From Firmicutes bacterium UBA5486 (GTDB taxonomy: Bacteria; Bacillota; UBA4882; UBA10575), in contig DIPO01000059.1 of assembly GCA_002427045.1 (NCBI GenBank), positions 51,247 through 115,246 of the forward strand: 64,000 nt of DNA, written 5' to 3'. Below, in pieces: positions 46,457 to 55,314 of this stretch. Position 1 is the first letter of the stretch. Every line of letters begins with the position of its first letter. Below the pieces are notes generated by a model. That model did not search any database, had not been told where the DNA came from, and saw only the letters and a list, made by a program, of their open reading frames with translations. The position numbers were made by a program, and so were the translations under genes.

Positions 46457-47188
46457 ATGGAACTGAATAGAGATAGTTTTGAACCGTTATATTATCAATT
46501 AAAAGAGATAATAAGAGAAAAAATTAATAATGGCGAATACCAGGTGAACAGCCTTATTCCTTCAGAAGCAGAATTCTGCAAATTATACAATGTCAGTAGA
46601 ATAACTGTGAAAAAAGCGATTCTGGATTTGGTTCAAGAAGGAGTTTTAAGGAGAAAGAAAGGGCTGGGGACTTTTGTCTGTCAACCTTATAAAGCGACAA
46701 GGCTTGAAAGTGTTAAAGGGTTTACGGAACAAGTTCTTAATTTTAACCAGCGGCCTTCAGCTAAGGTGCTTGATGTTGACTTTAAAAAACCGAATAAACA
46801 TATTTGTAAGAAACTAAATCTTAGCAGTAGTGAGATGCTGATCCGGATCAAAAGGGTAAGGCTTATAGATGATGAGCCTTACTATATAGAAACTATGTAT
46901 TTCCCCTATAATCGGGTTAAGGAGATAGAGAAAGAAAACCTTGTAGAATCGATCTATGGCATTTTAGATAGAAAATATGGTATTAAGATTATAAAAGCGG
47001 AAGAGGTTTTTGAGCCTGTTATACTTGATGAGTTTGAAACGAAAATACTGAAGCTAAAATCAGCAGTAAGTTCAGGTTTACGAGTTGAAAGAGTAGGGTA
47101 CACACAAAACAATGAAGCTTTTGAATACAGCACTCATATTGTAAGGGGGGATAAATGCAAAATAATGGTGGAAAGAAAGGAAGAGTAA
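46457..47188 (+). CDS. GntR/HutC-family transcriptional regulator
   Basis: A 243-residue regulator. The N-terminal winged helix (PLYYQLKEIIREKINNGEY, LIPSEAEFCKLYNVSRITVKKAILDLVQEG, LGTFVC) is followed by a UTRA ligand-binding domain (about 85-235; LIRIKRVRLIDDEPYYIETMYFP). Family members repress operons for sugar, amino sugar or histidine use and release DNA on binding a metabolite. ATG 46457 is preferred: AGGAGA is 7 bases upstream, whereas ATG 46451 is too close. It is the first gene of the 14-kb catabolic cluster and, by position, corresponds to E. coli yegW. Confidence 0.88.
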   Translation: MELNRDSFEPLYYQLKEIIREKINNGEYQVNSLIPSEAEFCKLYNVSRITVKKAILDLVQEGVLRRKKGLGTFVCQPYKATRLESVKGFTEQVLNFNQRPSAKVLDVDFKKPNKHICKKLNLSSSEMLIRIKRVRLIDDEPYYIETMYFPYNRVKEIEKENLVESIYGILDRKYGIKIIKAEEVFEPVILDEFETKILKLKSAVSSGLRVERVGYTQNNEAFEYSTHIVRGDKCKIMVERKEE

Positions 47189-47239
47189 AGGTTTAATAAC
47201 TGCAGTATTTTACTTACTAAATAAAAGGAGGTTACTCTA

Positions 47240-47863
47240 ATGTTAGGACAAGGCGTACTTGGTCTTTCGGTTACGTATCTAATAGGTCTGGTAATGCTGA
47301 TCTTAGTATTCGTATTTGGAAAAATGTGGGATAGAAAATACACATCAGAGTTTAAGAAAGACGGCTGGTCATCAAGTATTGTTGCTAAAATCGCAATTCT
47401 GGTTGCCGTAGCAGCAGCAGGGGGCTTTATCTCAATACCCGGACCGGCAGCTTCGATTAAACTTGATTCAACAGCCGGATACTTTGCCTCTATTATGTTT
47501 GGGTGGCAGGTTGGTGGTATTGTTGCAGCTTTTGGCACTTTCTTTTCTAACTTAATGTCAGGCTTTTCAGGTTGGGCTGCGATGGTACCTTATTATATGA
47601 TAAATATGGCTTTAGCTGTTTTGGCATATGGGTATATATCAAAAAGGTTTAACCTGGTTGCAGGGATGATTGCCGGAACTATTGTTAATACGCTTTGTAT
47701 TATGCCATGGTTTTTTATGTTAGGATGGGTTACCATGATTCCAATACTGATTCCGCAGATAGTTGGGTCATTTGTTAATTGCTTTTTAGCTACAGTAGCG
47801 TATAAAGCCATCAATGCTGCTAAGGATAAAAAGAAACACGTTGATATCGATATGGTTGACTAA
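47240..47863 (+). CDS. ECF transporter S (substrate-binding) component
   Basis: A 207-residue membrane protein with about six hydrophobic segments: a first segment LSVTYLIGLVMLILVFVFG, then an S-component-like core AKIAILVAVAAAGGFISIPGPAASIKLD, FGWQVGGIVAAFGTFFSNLMSG and VAGMIAGTIVNTLC. Small S proteins of this kind confer specificity on ECF-type ABC importers for vitamins and related compounds. The specificity cannot be read from the sequence. The dedicated A and T components lie downstream in the same cluster, as in group I ECF systems. AAAGGAGG precedes the ATG. Confidence 0.75.
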   Translation: MLGQGVLGLSVTYLIGLVMLILVFVFGKMWDRKYTSEFKKDGWSSSIVAKIAILVAVAAAGGFISIPGPAASIKLDSTAGYFASIMFGWQVGGIVAAFGTFFSNLMSGFSGWAAMVPYYMINMALAVLAYGYISKRFNLVAGMIAGTIVNTLCIMPWFFMLGWVTMIPILIPQIVGSFVNCFLATVAYKAINAAKDKKKHVDIDMVD

Positions 47864-47887
47864 GGGATATTTTTTACTCTTAAATGT

Positions 47888-47901
47888 CATAACATTATGA
47901 T
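47888..47901. promoter_or_regulatory. Candidate GntR operator after the S component gene
   Basis: TCATAACATTATGA, a near-perfect palindrome sharing ATAACATTATGA with 48252-48265 upstream of the aldolase gene. Confidence 0.4.
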
Positions 47902-47991
47902 AGGTAACGGAGCAAAAAAAGCAGCGATAGTGTTTACCCAGGTATGAATTAATAAATTCACGGATTATCCGAAATCGTGACTACATTAGCC

Positions 47992-48059
47992 ACCATGAGA
48001 AACCGTGAAAGCCTGCGGTAGCGTTTTTCTTGGTATAGATGGAAAGGCGAAATGTGAGA
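47992..48059. repeat. 43-nt hairpin core repeat, copy 1
   Basis: Core 47992-48034 (ACCATGAGAAACCGTGAAAGC ... TTTTTCTTGGT) followed by a GGCGAAATGTGAGA end (48046-48059). The left flank resembles the long element at 26024 and the right flank resembles the short element at 48064, so it looks like a hybrid. Confidence 0.65.
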
Positions 48060-48063
48060 CTAA

Positions 48064-48156
48064 TCTCATTTTTCGCCTACCTAAAAACCCCAAGAGAAAT
48101 CGTGAAAGCTTGCGGTAACGTTTTTCTTGGTATAGATGGAAAGGCGAAATGTGAGA
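48064..48156. repeat. Short MITE-like element with 43-nt core, copy 2
   Basis: 93 bp bounded by inverted repeats TCTCATTTTTCGCC (48064-48077) and GGCGAAATGTGAGA (48143-48156). Core 48089-48131 with CGTGAAAGCTTGCGGTAACG in the centre. It lies between the S-component and aldolase genes. Confidence 0.7.
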
Positions 48157-48251
48157 CTATCGAGATCTGGATGATTGAATCCTAAGGTCATAAATAGCTA
48201 TTAGATACGCTAAAACTTAAAAGAGCTGGATAATAATAAACATTCTTATTA

Positions 48252-48270
48252 TAACATTATGACATGTAAA
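48252..48270. promoter_or_regulatory. Candidate GntR operator before the aldolase gene
   Basis: TATAACATTATGACATGTA shares TATAACAT and ACATGT with the complement of the site in the regulator's own promoter. About 20-35 bases before the aldolase start. Confidence 0.45.
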
Positions 48271-48289
48271 CAATTGGAGGGTTATATTA

Positions 48290-49033
48290 ATGATCGGAAA
48301 AGCGATTAGAATGAAACGAATTTTTAAAGATGATAACAAGGCAGTAATATCAGCGCTTGACTTTGGGGCGTTTGTTGGAACTGTTAAGGGCCTAGAACAG
48401 CCAAGAACTATAGTAAAAAAGATCGTGGACGGCGGGGCCGATGCCTTTATCATGACTCCGGGTTTTGCTAGGGCTACACATGATATTTTTGCTGGTAAAG
48501 CAGGATTGATTATGAGGGTAACCGGGGGATGCAGTAAATTTAACACCTCAAGTGGGCTGCATACCTTAACAACTAGTGTTCAAGAGGCAAATTTACTTGG
48601 CGCAGATGCAGTATGCAATATGGTATTTGTAGGCCATGAAGAAGAGCAAAGAATGTTTGAAATTATGCAAGGATTAAGTGAAGAGTGCCATAAGTACGGG
48701 CTTCTTCTCTTTGCTGAACTTTTGCCATCAGATTTTAATAAATCTTACGATTCCGAATGGATTGATTTATGTGTAAGACTGGGCTATGAGTATGGAGCCG
48801 ATGTGATCAAAACATATTATACTCCGGAAAATTATTCAGAAATAGTTAAAAACTGTCCTGTACCGGTTGTGATGGCAGGCGGGCCAAAAGACTGTAGTAT
48901 ATATGATAATGTAAAAAGAGCGATTACTGAAGGAGCTTCGGGAGTGGCGATTGGTCGAAATATTTTCCAATCTGAAGATCCAACCAAAACAGTAAGTGAG
49001 CTTGTAAATATTGTTCACGGGGGGAACGAATAA
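48290..49033 (+). CDS. DhnA/FbaB-type class I aldolase
   Basis: A 247-residue TIM-barrel aldolase of the DhnA (archaeal-type FBP aldolase, FbaB, LsrF) family. The Schiff-base lysine is Lys174 in GADVIKTYYTPENY. AVISALDFGAF, GADAFIMTPGFA and PVVMAGGPKD (phosphate-binding) are characteristic. It probably cleaves or transfers a phosphorylated ketose or a related intermediate. GGAGG before the ATG. It starts the second part of the cluster, and its 3' end is two bases from the dehydrogenase gene. E. coli fbaB is likewise next to yegTUVW. Confidence 0.85.
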   Translation: MIGKAIRMKRIFKDDNKAVISALDFGAFVGTVKGLEQPRTIVKKIVDGGADAFIMTPGFARATHDIFAGKAGLIMRVTGGCSKFNTSSGLHTLTTSVQEANLLGADAVCNMVFVGHEEEQRMFEIMQGLSEECHKYGLLLFAELLPSDFNKSYDSEWIDLCVRLGYEYGADVIKTYYTPENYSEIVKNCPVPVVMAGGPKDCSIYDNVKRAITEGASGVAIGRNIFQSEDPTKTVSELVNIVHGGNE

Positions 49034-49035
49034 TA

Positions 49036-50055
49036 ATGAAAGCAGCAATTTATAAGGGCCCGGGAGTAATTGAGATTGAGGATATTGAGGCTCCTAAGAT
49101 GAAAAAGGATGAGTATCTGGTCAAGGTTGTTTATAGCGGATTATGTGGAACAGATGTAAAGACCTATAAACAAGGGCATAGATACTTTGAGCCTCCTTGC
49201 ATTCTTGGACATGAGTTTAGTGGGGTAATTGTTGATGCCGGAGAAGATGTTGATAAAAGTCTGATACAAAAAAAGATTACTTGTGCACCTTATGTATCAT
49301 GCAATAATTGTTCTGAATGCCGGAAGGGGCTTTATGAGTTATGCAATTGTAAGGATGGTATAAGTAGTGGAACTTTTACTGAATATATAACCATCCCCAA
49401 AAATGTCGCCGAAAAAGGCATGGTTGTTGTAAATAATGATTGTAATATGTCAGAATTATCACTTTCCGAACCTGTTGCTTGTGTTTTAAATTCTGTAAGA
49501 AAACTGGATTTTAAACCGGGTAGTAATGTTCTGATTATGGGAGCAGGTTCGATGGGGCTTATTCATGCGGAAATATTTACAAAATTCGGGGCTAACAAAG
49601 TGCTTGTAACGGACTTTAATGAGCAAAGGTTGAAGGTTGCTCAACAATTAGGAGCTGCTGTTGCCAACCCAAAGAAAACCGCAATCAAAGAATGGATAAA
49701 GGAGCAGACTAGTGGTGAGGGTTTAGATTATATAGTAGTAGCGATTGGAGCTCCTGCCGCAGTTGAAGAGGCTTTTAACTATGCGGACAATGGGACAATA
49801 ATTAATATTTTTGGTGGATTAGCCAATGGTTCCCGGATAAATATTGATCCTAATATTATTCATTATAATGAAGTCAAATTAATAGGGAGTTTTGGTTTTG
49901 CACCAAATGATTTTAAGATGGCAGCTAGGCTTCTGCAATCACAAAGAATAACTTTGGGAAAAATTATAACAGATCATATAGAGATTGATTCGATCAAGAA
50001 GGCTTTTGAACTGTCTTTACAGCAGGAAACAATTAAAGCCGTAATCAGCTTTTAG
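49036..50055 (+). CDS. Zinc-dependent alcohol/polyol dehydrogenase (MDR family)
   Basis: A 339-residue medium-chain dehydrogenase. Catalytic zinc ligands lie in GLCGTDVKTY and ILGHEFSGVI. The structural zinc loop has the four Cys of CNNCSECRKGLYELC. A Rossmann domain with LIMGAGSMGLIHAEIF follows. Resembles sorbitol/threonine dehydrogenase-like enzymes, so it likely oxidises or reduces a sugar, polyol or related intermediate with NAD(P). It begins two bases after the aldolase stop, implying coupling. Confidence 0.88.
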   Translation: MKAAIYKGPGVIEIEDIEAPKMKKDEYLVKVVYSGLCGTDVKTYKQGHRYFEPPCILGHEFSGVIVDAGEDVDKSLIQKKITCAPYVSCNNCSECRKGLYELCNCKDGISSGTFTEYITIPKNVAEKGMVVVNNDCNMSELSLSEPVACVLNSVRKLDFKPGSNVLIMGAGSMGLIHAEIFTKFGANKVLVTDFNEQRLKVAQQLGAAVANPKKTAIKEWIKEQTSGEGLDYIVVAIGAPAAVEEAFNYADNGTIINIFGGLANGSRINIDPNIIHYNEVKLIGSFGFAPNDFKMAARLLQSQRITLGKIITDHIEIDSIKKAFELSLQQETIKAVISF

Positions 50056-50095
50056 AGCGTATTAAGTCTCTTTGATTAGAAGATGGGGTGAAAGC

Positions 50096-51802
50096 ATGGG
50101 AAACATTATCAGTTGGCAGAATGTCAGTTTTAATTATGAGGGAACAAAACGAAAGGTTTTAAAGGATATCAATATTGATATCAATGAAGGTGAATTTGTT
50201 GTAATTACTGGGCCAACAGGAGCGGGAAAAACCACTTTATGTGAAACCTTAAATGGGGTAATACCCAATTTTATCAAAGGAGACCTTACTGGTGAAATCA
50301 TAGTTGATGGTTTGAAAGCCAAAGGTACACCTGTTTATGATATGGCTTCTAAGGTTGGGATGGTTTTTCAAGATCCTGATACTCAGCTTTTTGGCATGAC
50401 TGTTGAAGAAGATATTGCCTTTGGCCCTGCTAACTTAGGATTAACCTATGAAGAATGTATGGAACGGGTAGAGAAGAGCATTACAGATCTGAATATAAAA
50501 GAATTAAGAGATAGAAAACCAATTGAGCTTTCAGGCGGTCAGAAACAAAGCGTAAGTATTGCTGGAGTATATGCAATGCTTCCAAAGATAATTGTCTTTG
50601 ATGAACCCACTTCGATGCTTGACCCGGTGGGAAAGGAAAGAGTCTTTTCCATTATTAAGGATATTAATAAGAAATACGGGATCACAATTGTCCTTGTTGA
50701 ACATGAAATGAGCGAGATTGTAAAATATGCTGACAAAGTAATTGTGATGAATCAAGGAACGATTCATCTTAGTGGAAAGGTCGAAGAAGTATTTCTACAG
50801 GTTGATAAACTAAAGGAATTAGGATTAGAGATTCCACAGTCGATCGAATTAAGTTTAAAGCTAAAAAATGATAAATATCTTGACAGAGTACTATTAACTC
50901 CGGAAGAAGTAATTGATGCCTGTTCTAAATTTAAGCCTAAAGCAGTAATTAGCAGTAAAGAGCAGACAAGGCCAAGGGAAGAAAAGAAGGAAACGATTAT
51001 TGAAGTAAGTAAGCTCAGGCATTCTTATCTTGGTGATCATGATGATTTAAAAGGTGTCAATTTATCAATAAACAAAGGCGACTTTGTTGCAATCATCGGG
51101 CAGAATGGCGCGGGTAAAACTACACTGGCTAGACATATTATTGGGCTGTTAAAACCTAATGAGGGAAGGATCAAGGTTAATGGGAAGGATATAGCTGAGA
51201 AAAGTGTTGCTGAGCTTTCCAGAGAAGTTGGATATGTTTTTCAAAACCCAGATGAACAGATCTTCACAGATAGTGTTGAAGATGAACTCCAATTTGGCCC
51301 TACTAATTTAGGGAAAGATTGCGACTTTATAAAAAATATTGTCGATGAAGTACTGCAAGATGTTGGTCTTGAAAAATACCGAAAAGTCTGGCCTAAGTAT
51401 TTGAGCAAAGGAGAGCGGCAGCGCCTGGCGATGGGTTCTATTATTACCATGAATCCAGATGTGGTTATTGTTGATGAACCTACTACCGGACAGGATTGGC
51501 GAGAAACCTTATGGATAATGGATCTATTAAAAAAGCTGAATGACAAAGGGAAGACGATTATTATAATCACCCATAATATGGAGATCGTCAACAAATACTG
51601 TAACCGGGTTCTAGTTATGTTAAAAGGAGAAATTATTCTAGATGGAACTCCTAAGGAAGTCTTTATTCACGAGGATAAATTAAAGAAAGCTTATGTACGG
51701 CCAACAGATATAACATATATTGCACATAATATTGATTATATGCCTGATAATATAATTTCGGTAAATGAATTCTACCAAGTATTCAAAGAAAGTGTAATAT
51801 AA
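50096..51802 (+). CDS. Fused ECF transporter ATPases (A1-A2)
   Basis: A 568-residue protein with two complete ABC ATPase halves. First half: Walker A GPTGAGKTTL, Q-loop MVFQDPDTQLFG, signature LSGGQKQS, Walker B IIVFDEPTSMLDP. Second half: GQNGAGKTTL, VFQNPDEQIF, signature LSKGERQR, VVIVDEPTTGQD. The FQDPDxQ and FQNPDEQ Q-loops are typical of ECF A subunits. They normally occur as two separate proteins; here they are one chain, as in some dedicated ECF systems. ATG 50096 is set by GGGGTGA. The T subunit follows. Confidence 0.92.
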   Translation: MGNIISWQNVSFNYEGTKRKVLKDINIDINEGEFVVITGPTGAGKTTLCETLNGVIPNFIKGDLTGEIIVDGLKAKGTPVYDMASKVGMVFQDPDTQLFGMTVEEDIAFGPANLGLTYEECMERVEKSITDLNIKELRDRKPIELSGGQKQSVSIAGVYAMLPKIIVFDEPTSMLDPVGKERVFSIIKDINKKYGITIVLVEHEMSEIVKYADKVIVMNQGTIHLSGKVEEVFLQVDKLKELGLEIPQSIELSLKLKNDKYLDRVLLTPEEVIDACSKFKPKAVISSKEQTRPREEKKETIIEVSKLRHSYLGDHDDLKGVNLSINKGDFVAIIGQNGAGKTTLARHIIGLLKPNEGRIKVNGKDIAEKSVAELSREVGYVFQNPDEQIFTDSVEDELQFGPTNLGKDCDFIKNIVDEVLQDVGLEKYRKVWPKYLSKGERQRLAMGSIITMNPDVVIVDEPTTGQDWRETLWIMDLLKKLNDKGKTIIIITHNMEIVNKYCNRVLVMLKGEIILDGTPKEVFIHEDKLKKAYVRPTDITYIAHNIDYMPDNIISVNEFYQVFKESVI

Positions 51803-51846
51803 GAGAAAAGCCTTATTGGCCAGAGCGCTCATTAGGAGGAGAAAAA

Positions 51847-52659
51847 ATGTTAGTAGACTATAGAAAATGTGATACACCTCTACACAAAACAAATCCTAAG
51901 GTAATACTATTAGGCACTTTAATCGTCATCATCGCTTCGATCTTATGGACTCATCCGCTATACTGTATCGCAGTCTTTCTTGCCCTGATCGTTTTGGGGA
52001 AAATTGCGAAGTTTCCTTGGCAGCAAATAAAATGGTTCTTTAAAGTTGTTATTATTCCAGTGTTATTCATTATGATCATTCAAGGATTTACTCTGGATAC
52101 ATCATTATTAAATGCATCATATAAAGATTATACTTTATTTTATCTGTTACCAAACGGGAGAGTCCCTTTCAAGCTGGGAGGATTATTATATGGTTTTGCC
52201 GCTAGTTTGAAAATCTATATGGTTGTTGTTGCAGTCGCGATCTTAGGTTATACGGTTTCACCTTCAGATATTATACAACTGATCTCAAGAGTGCCATTTG
52301 CCTCCAAACAGGTTATCTTTATATTTTCTACAGCATGGAAGTTTATACCCGTAATCAAAAAACAGATAACGCACCTGCTTGATGCTCAGAAAACAAGAGG
52401 AATGGAACTGGAAAAAGGCAAGCTGATAGAGAGAGTTAAAAAATTGGTGCCGATTGTTACTCCGTTGTTAAGTAATTCGTTGGAGACTGGTGATCAAATT
52501 GCTTTAGCTATGGAATCGAGAGCTTTTGGTACAAAGACCAAGAATAAGTTTATTAAGCCATTAAATTTTAGTTTGACAGATAAGATTCTCTATATATTAC
52601 TCTTAATTTCACTAGTTCTTCTAATATATATGTACACTCTTGGGTATGGAATATTATAA
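51847..52659 (+). CDS. ECF transporter T (transmembrane) component
   Basis: A 270-residue membrane protein with about six hydrophobic segments. The coupling-helix motifs of EcfT are visible: LLDAQKTRGMELEKG (AxxTRG) and ALAMESRAFGTKTK (second, degenerate AxRG-type). KTNPKVILLGTLIVIIAS at the N terminus also fits the family. It forms the scaffold between the fused ATPases and the S component encoded 4 kb upstream. AGGAGGAG precedes the ATG. Confidence 0.88.
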   Translation: MLVDYRKCDTPLHKTNPKVILLGTLIVIIASILWTHPLYCIAVFLALIVLGKIAKFPWQQIKWFFKVVIIPVLFIMIIQGFTLDTSLLNASYKDYTLFYLLPNGRVPFKLGGLLYGFAASLKIYMVVVAVAILGYTVSPSDIIQLISRVPFASKQVIFIFSTAWKFIPVIKKQITHLLDAQKTRGMELEKGKLIERVKKLVPIVTPLLSNSLETGDQIALAMESRAFGTKTKNKFIKPLNFSLTDKILYILLLISLVLLIYMYTLGYGIL

Positions 52660-52677
52660 AAAAACGGGGTGTTGAGA

Positions 52678-53580
52678 GTGGGCGAAATTGCAGTTTTAGG
52701 AGCAGCAGCCTTAGATACAATAGTTAAAGTTGATAAATTTCCCAATGCCGACGAGATAGTGTTTCCCCTTTCTATTAATAGATATCCAGGCGGATCAACA
52801 GCTAATATTGCCGTTGGACTAAATAGGTTAGGCCTTGAGACGTCTTTTCTGGGTAAAATCGGCGATGATACTGAAGGTTCTTTGATCAAAGAGGATTTTA
52901 TCAGAGAAGGTGTTGACACCTTATATTTAGGTATTGAAAAAGGTTCGTCCTCAGCCCAAACCTTTATTGCAGTAAACAAAAGTGGAGAACGGGTCATATA
53001 TTCTCTGGGTGGTACGGCACTATATGATCGGGAAACAGAGATTGATCAGGTGGATTTCTCTGATTTCTCAGGATTATATATCGGAGAAGTTCTCAACAAT
53101 ATTGGAAAAAAAGTAGTTAATAGTGCAAAAGAGTTTAAGATCCCAATTTTTTATAGCCCCGGAGGAATATTCTGTGAATTAGGTTTAGGCCAAGTGGGTT
53201 ATATTGTGAAAAATTCTGATTATCTTTTGCTAAACCTCCCGGAATTGAAGCTGTTAGCTGATTGTGATTGTAAAGATGAAGCGATTAAAAAACTATTAAA
53301 TTACGGTGCCCGCAATTTAGTTGTTACTGAGGGGGTAAGAGGCTCCGGATTTTATTCCCAAGACCGCAGTTTTTTTGTAGAAGCATTTAAGGTGGAAGCG
53401 ATAGATAGTACTGGTGCTGGGGATTCTTTTACTTCAGGTTTTATCATGGGTATTTATGCAGGTTATAAGATTGAAGAGTGTTTGAAACTAGGTAATGCCT
53501 GTGCTGCTTTTACAGTAATGAAAATGGGGGCAAGAACGGCGATGCCAAGGTTAAGTGAAGTAATGAATTTTATAGGATAG
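52678..53580 (+). CDS. PfkB-family carbohydrate/nucleoside kinase
   Basis: A 300-residue ribokinase-like kinase. NRYPGGSTANIAVGLNRLGLETSFLGKIGDD (quoted in part) is the substrate region and STGAGDSFTSGFIMG holds the catalytic Asp with the anion hole. Phosphorylates a hydroxymethyl group of a sugar or nucleoside. The start at GTG 52678 has GGGGTG upstream. Next to the ARH-family hydrolase as in E. coli yegV-yegU, which suggests the pair acts on one ribosyl-type substrate in sequence. The exact substrate is unknown. Confidence 0.87.
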   Translation: MGEIAVLGAAALDTIVKVDKFPNADEIVFPLSINRYPGGSTANIAVGLNRLGLETSFLGKIGDDTEGSLIKEDFIREGVDTLYLGIEKGSSSAQTFIAVNKSGERVIYSLGGTALYDRETEIDQVDFSDFSGLYIGEVLNNIGKKVVNSAKEFKIPIFYSPGGIFCELGLGQVGYIVKNSDYLLLNLPELKLLADCDCKDEAIKKLLNYGARNLVVTEGVRGSGFYSQDRSFFVEAFKVEAIDSTGAGDSFTSGFIMGIYAGYKIEECLKLGNACAAFTVMKMGARTAMPRLSEVMNFIG

Positions 53581-53591
53581 GAACATGTAAA

Positions 53592-54611
53592 ATGATAGAT
53601 AGAGATGTATTGTATCACAAAATTTATGGAAGTATTTGCGGTTTAGCGATCGGGGATTGCATGGGGATGCCAACAGAGTTTATGACGCCGGAAGAAATAC
53701 AAGAAAAGTATGGTTATGTTGATAAACTGGTGACACCCTGTAATCATATACATAAAGATTTAAAATATGGCATGATTACAGATGATACAGAAATTACACT
53801 CCAGATTATTGAAGAGATCATCAAAAACCAAAAATTTGATCTAAAGGTAGCAGTAGAAGCGATTATTAACTGGGCTAAGCACAAAGATGTATTTAATAAA
53901 AGCTATTTAGGGCCTAGTTCAGCAAAGGCAATCAAGGCTCTTTTAAAAGGTGTTCCGCCTGAAGAGGCAGGTGAATACGGTGCTACTATCGGTGCCGCAA
54001 TGAGAGTAACGCCACTGGGATTAATTAATATTGGCAATATACAAAAAGCCATTGCTGATGCTGAAATCATGAGCATACCTACTCATAATACAAATCTGGC
54101 GATTGCTGGTGCAACGTCGATAGCTGCGGCGATTGCGATTGCAATGGAAGAGGATAGTACAGAAGATCAAGTTTTGGCAGCTGCGCTATATGGAGCAAAG
54201 GAAGGCGAAAAACGAGGAAACTTGTTAATCGGACCATCATTGCATAAAAGAATTGAGCTTGCTATTGAACTTGTAGACAAGGTGGATGATCTTTCAAAAT
54301 GTGCAAGTATCCTTTATGACTATATAGGCGCTGGTTTGCAAACTTACGAAGTAGTGCCAGTTGTGATCGCCTTGTTCTATAAATCAAAAGGAAATGTAAT
54401 GAAGGCGATTGAGGCCAGTGTTAATCTTGGAGGGGATACCGATACAATTGGTGCAATGGTAGGGGCATTAGCGGGTGCTTTTTATGGGCCTGGTAAATTA
54501 AATTCCTCAATAATTGAAGAAATAGCAAGCATCAATAATATAGATTTCAAAGTGGTAGCAACTAACTTAACTGAGTTTATTTTGTTACAGAACAATATAT
54601 GCCAAAAATAA
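53592..54611 (+). CDS. ADP-ribosylglycohydrolase-family hydrolase
   Basis: A 339-residue all-helical enzyme of the DraG/ARH family. The binuclear metal motif TDDT is at 63-66 and the second motif GGDTDT at about 280-285, so the metal site looks intact. GLAIGDCMGMP is the usual N-terminal signature. Known members cut N- or O-glycosidic bonds to ADP-ribose, but many clustered with PfkB kinases and transporters likely act on small ribosyl compounds rather than on modified proteins. Closest in context to E. coli yegU. Eleven bases after the kinase gene. Confidence 0.87.
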   Translation: MIDRDVLYHKIYGSICGLAIGDCMGMPTEFMTPEEIQEKYGYVDKLVTPCNHIHKDLKYGMITDDTEITLQIIEEIIKNQKFDLKVAVEAIINWAKHKDVFNKSYLGPSSAKAIKALLKGVPPEEAGEYGATIGAAMRVTPLGLINIGNIQKAIADAEIMSIPTHNTNLAIAGATSIAAAIAIAMEEDSTEDQVLAAALYGAKEGEKRGNLLIGPSLHKRIELAIELVDKVDDLSKCASILYDYIGAGLQTYEVVPVVIALFYKSKGNVMKAIEASVNLGGDTDTIGAMVGALAGAFYGPGKLNSSIIEEIASINNIDFKVVATNLTEFILLQNNICQK

Positions 54612-54627
54612 AAGGGAGGATAAAAAA

Positions 54628-55104
54628 ATGAAAAAAAAGATCTGCTTATTAGTTATCATGGTATTGACAGTTGCGTCTCTGGCAGGGTGTGGCGCTAAGA
54701 AAGAAACATTGCTTACTTTGGTCAATGGGAGTACTAAGATTGAGCTTTCAGAGAAAGACTTTGAGTCAATGGGTTTTGAACAAGAAGTAACTGAAGCAAA
54801 CCTGAGAAAAACATGTTTATTTGGGGGAGTAAAACTTAGCGATTTAATGGATAAAGCAAAAGCTAATGATTGCTCGACAATAAAGGTCATTGCTAAGGAT
54901 AAAATGACAGTTGAGATTAAAGCAGAAGATGCCAAAAAATATCCAATCATGCTTGCCAAGACACAAAATGGAGAAAAAATCCCATCAGGAGAAGGCGGGC
55001 CGATCAAGCTGATTTATCCCTACAATCAATATCCGGAAGTAAAAGAGTTATATAAACCATCGCAGTGGAGCTGGTTTGTAGTAAAAGTAGAATTTGTAAA
55101 ATAA
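54628..55104 (+). CDS. Lipoprotein with sulfite-oxidase-like molybdopterin-binding fold
   Basis: A 158-residue lipoprotein: lipobox SLAGC with Cys21, then a domain resembling the oxidoreductase molybdopterin-binding fold: FGGVKLSDLMDKA, IMLAKTQNGEKIPSGEGGPIKLIYP and WSWFVVKVEFV. The conserved Mo-ligating Cys of true oxidases is not visible, so it may be a binding protein rather than an enzyme. AAAGGGAGG precedes the ATG. By position it could be an accessory binding factor for the importer; this is inference. Confidence 0.65.
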   Translation: MKKKICLLVIMVLTVASLAGCGAKKETLLTLVNGSTKIELSEKDFESMGFEQEVTEANLRKTCLFGGVKLSDLMDKAKANDCSTIKVIAKDKMTVEIKAEDAKKYPIMLAKTQNGEKIPSGEGGPIKLIYPYNQYPEVKELYKPSQWSWFVVKVEFVK

Positions 55105-55167
55105 TAGATTTCCAGGGCGTATATTGTTCGAGCTTAGTGGTTGTTTTAGTTTGCCCGGTGTACGGAA

Positions 55168-55202
55168 GCTCCTGGTTTTGTTAAAAAAACAAAACCAGGA
55201 GC
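55168..55202. repeat. Perfect 15-bp hairpin
   Basis: GCTCCTGGTTTTGTT and its complement separated by 5 A residues. It has no T-run on either strand, so it may be an RNA-stability or processing element between the lipoprotein genes rather than a simple terminator. Confidence 0.5.
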
Positions 55203-55314
55203 CTTAAAAATTTGGTTTACAGAGAATGGACTTTAAAAAACCACCCCAGCTTTGCTGGGGCACATAAAATGATAAAAATAGAACTTTCAAAGCTTACAAA
55301 GGTTGTCTCTTTTA

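Noticed and set aside
47985..48156. CRISPR array
   Set aside because: Two similar units in a row, but they are inverted-repeat elements with no regular spacers and only two copies, and no cas genes are present.
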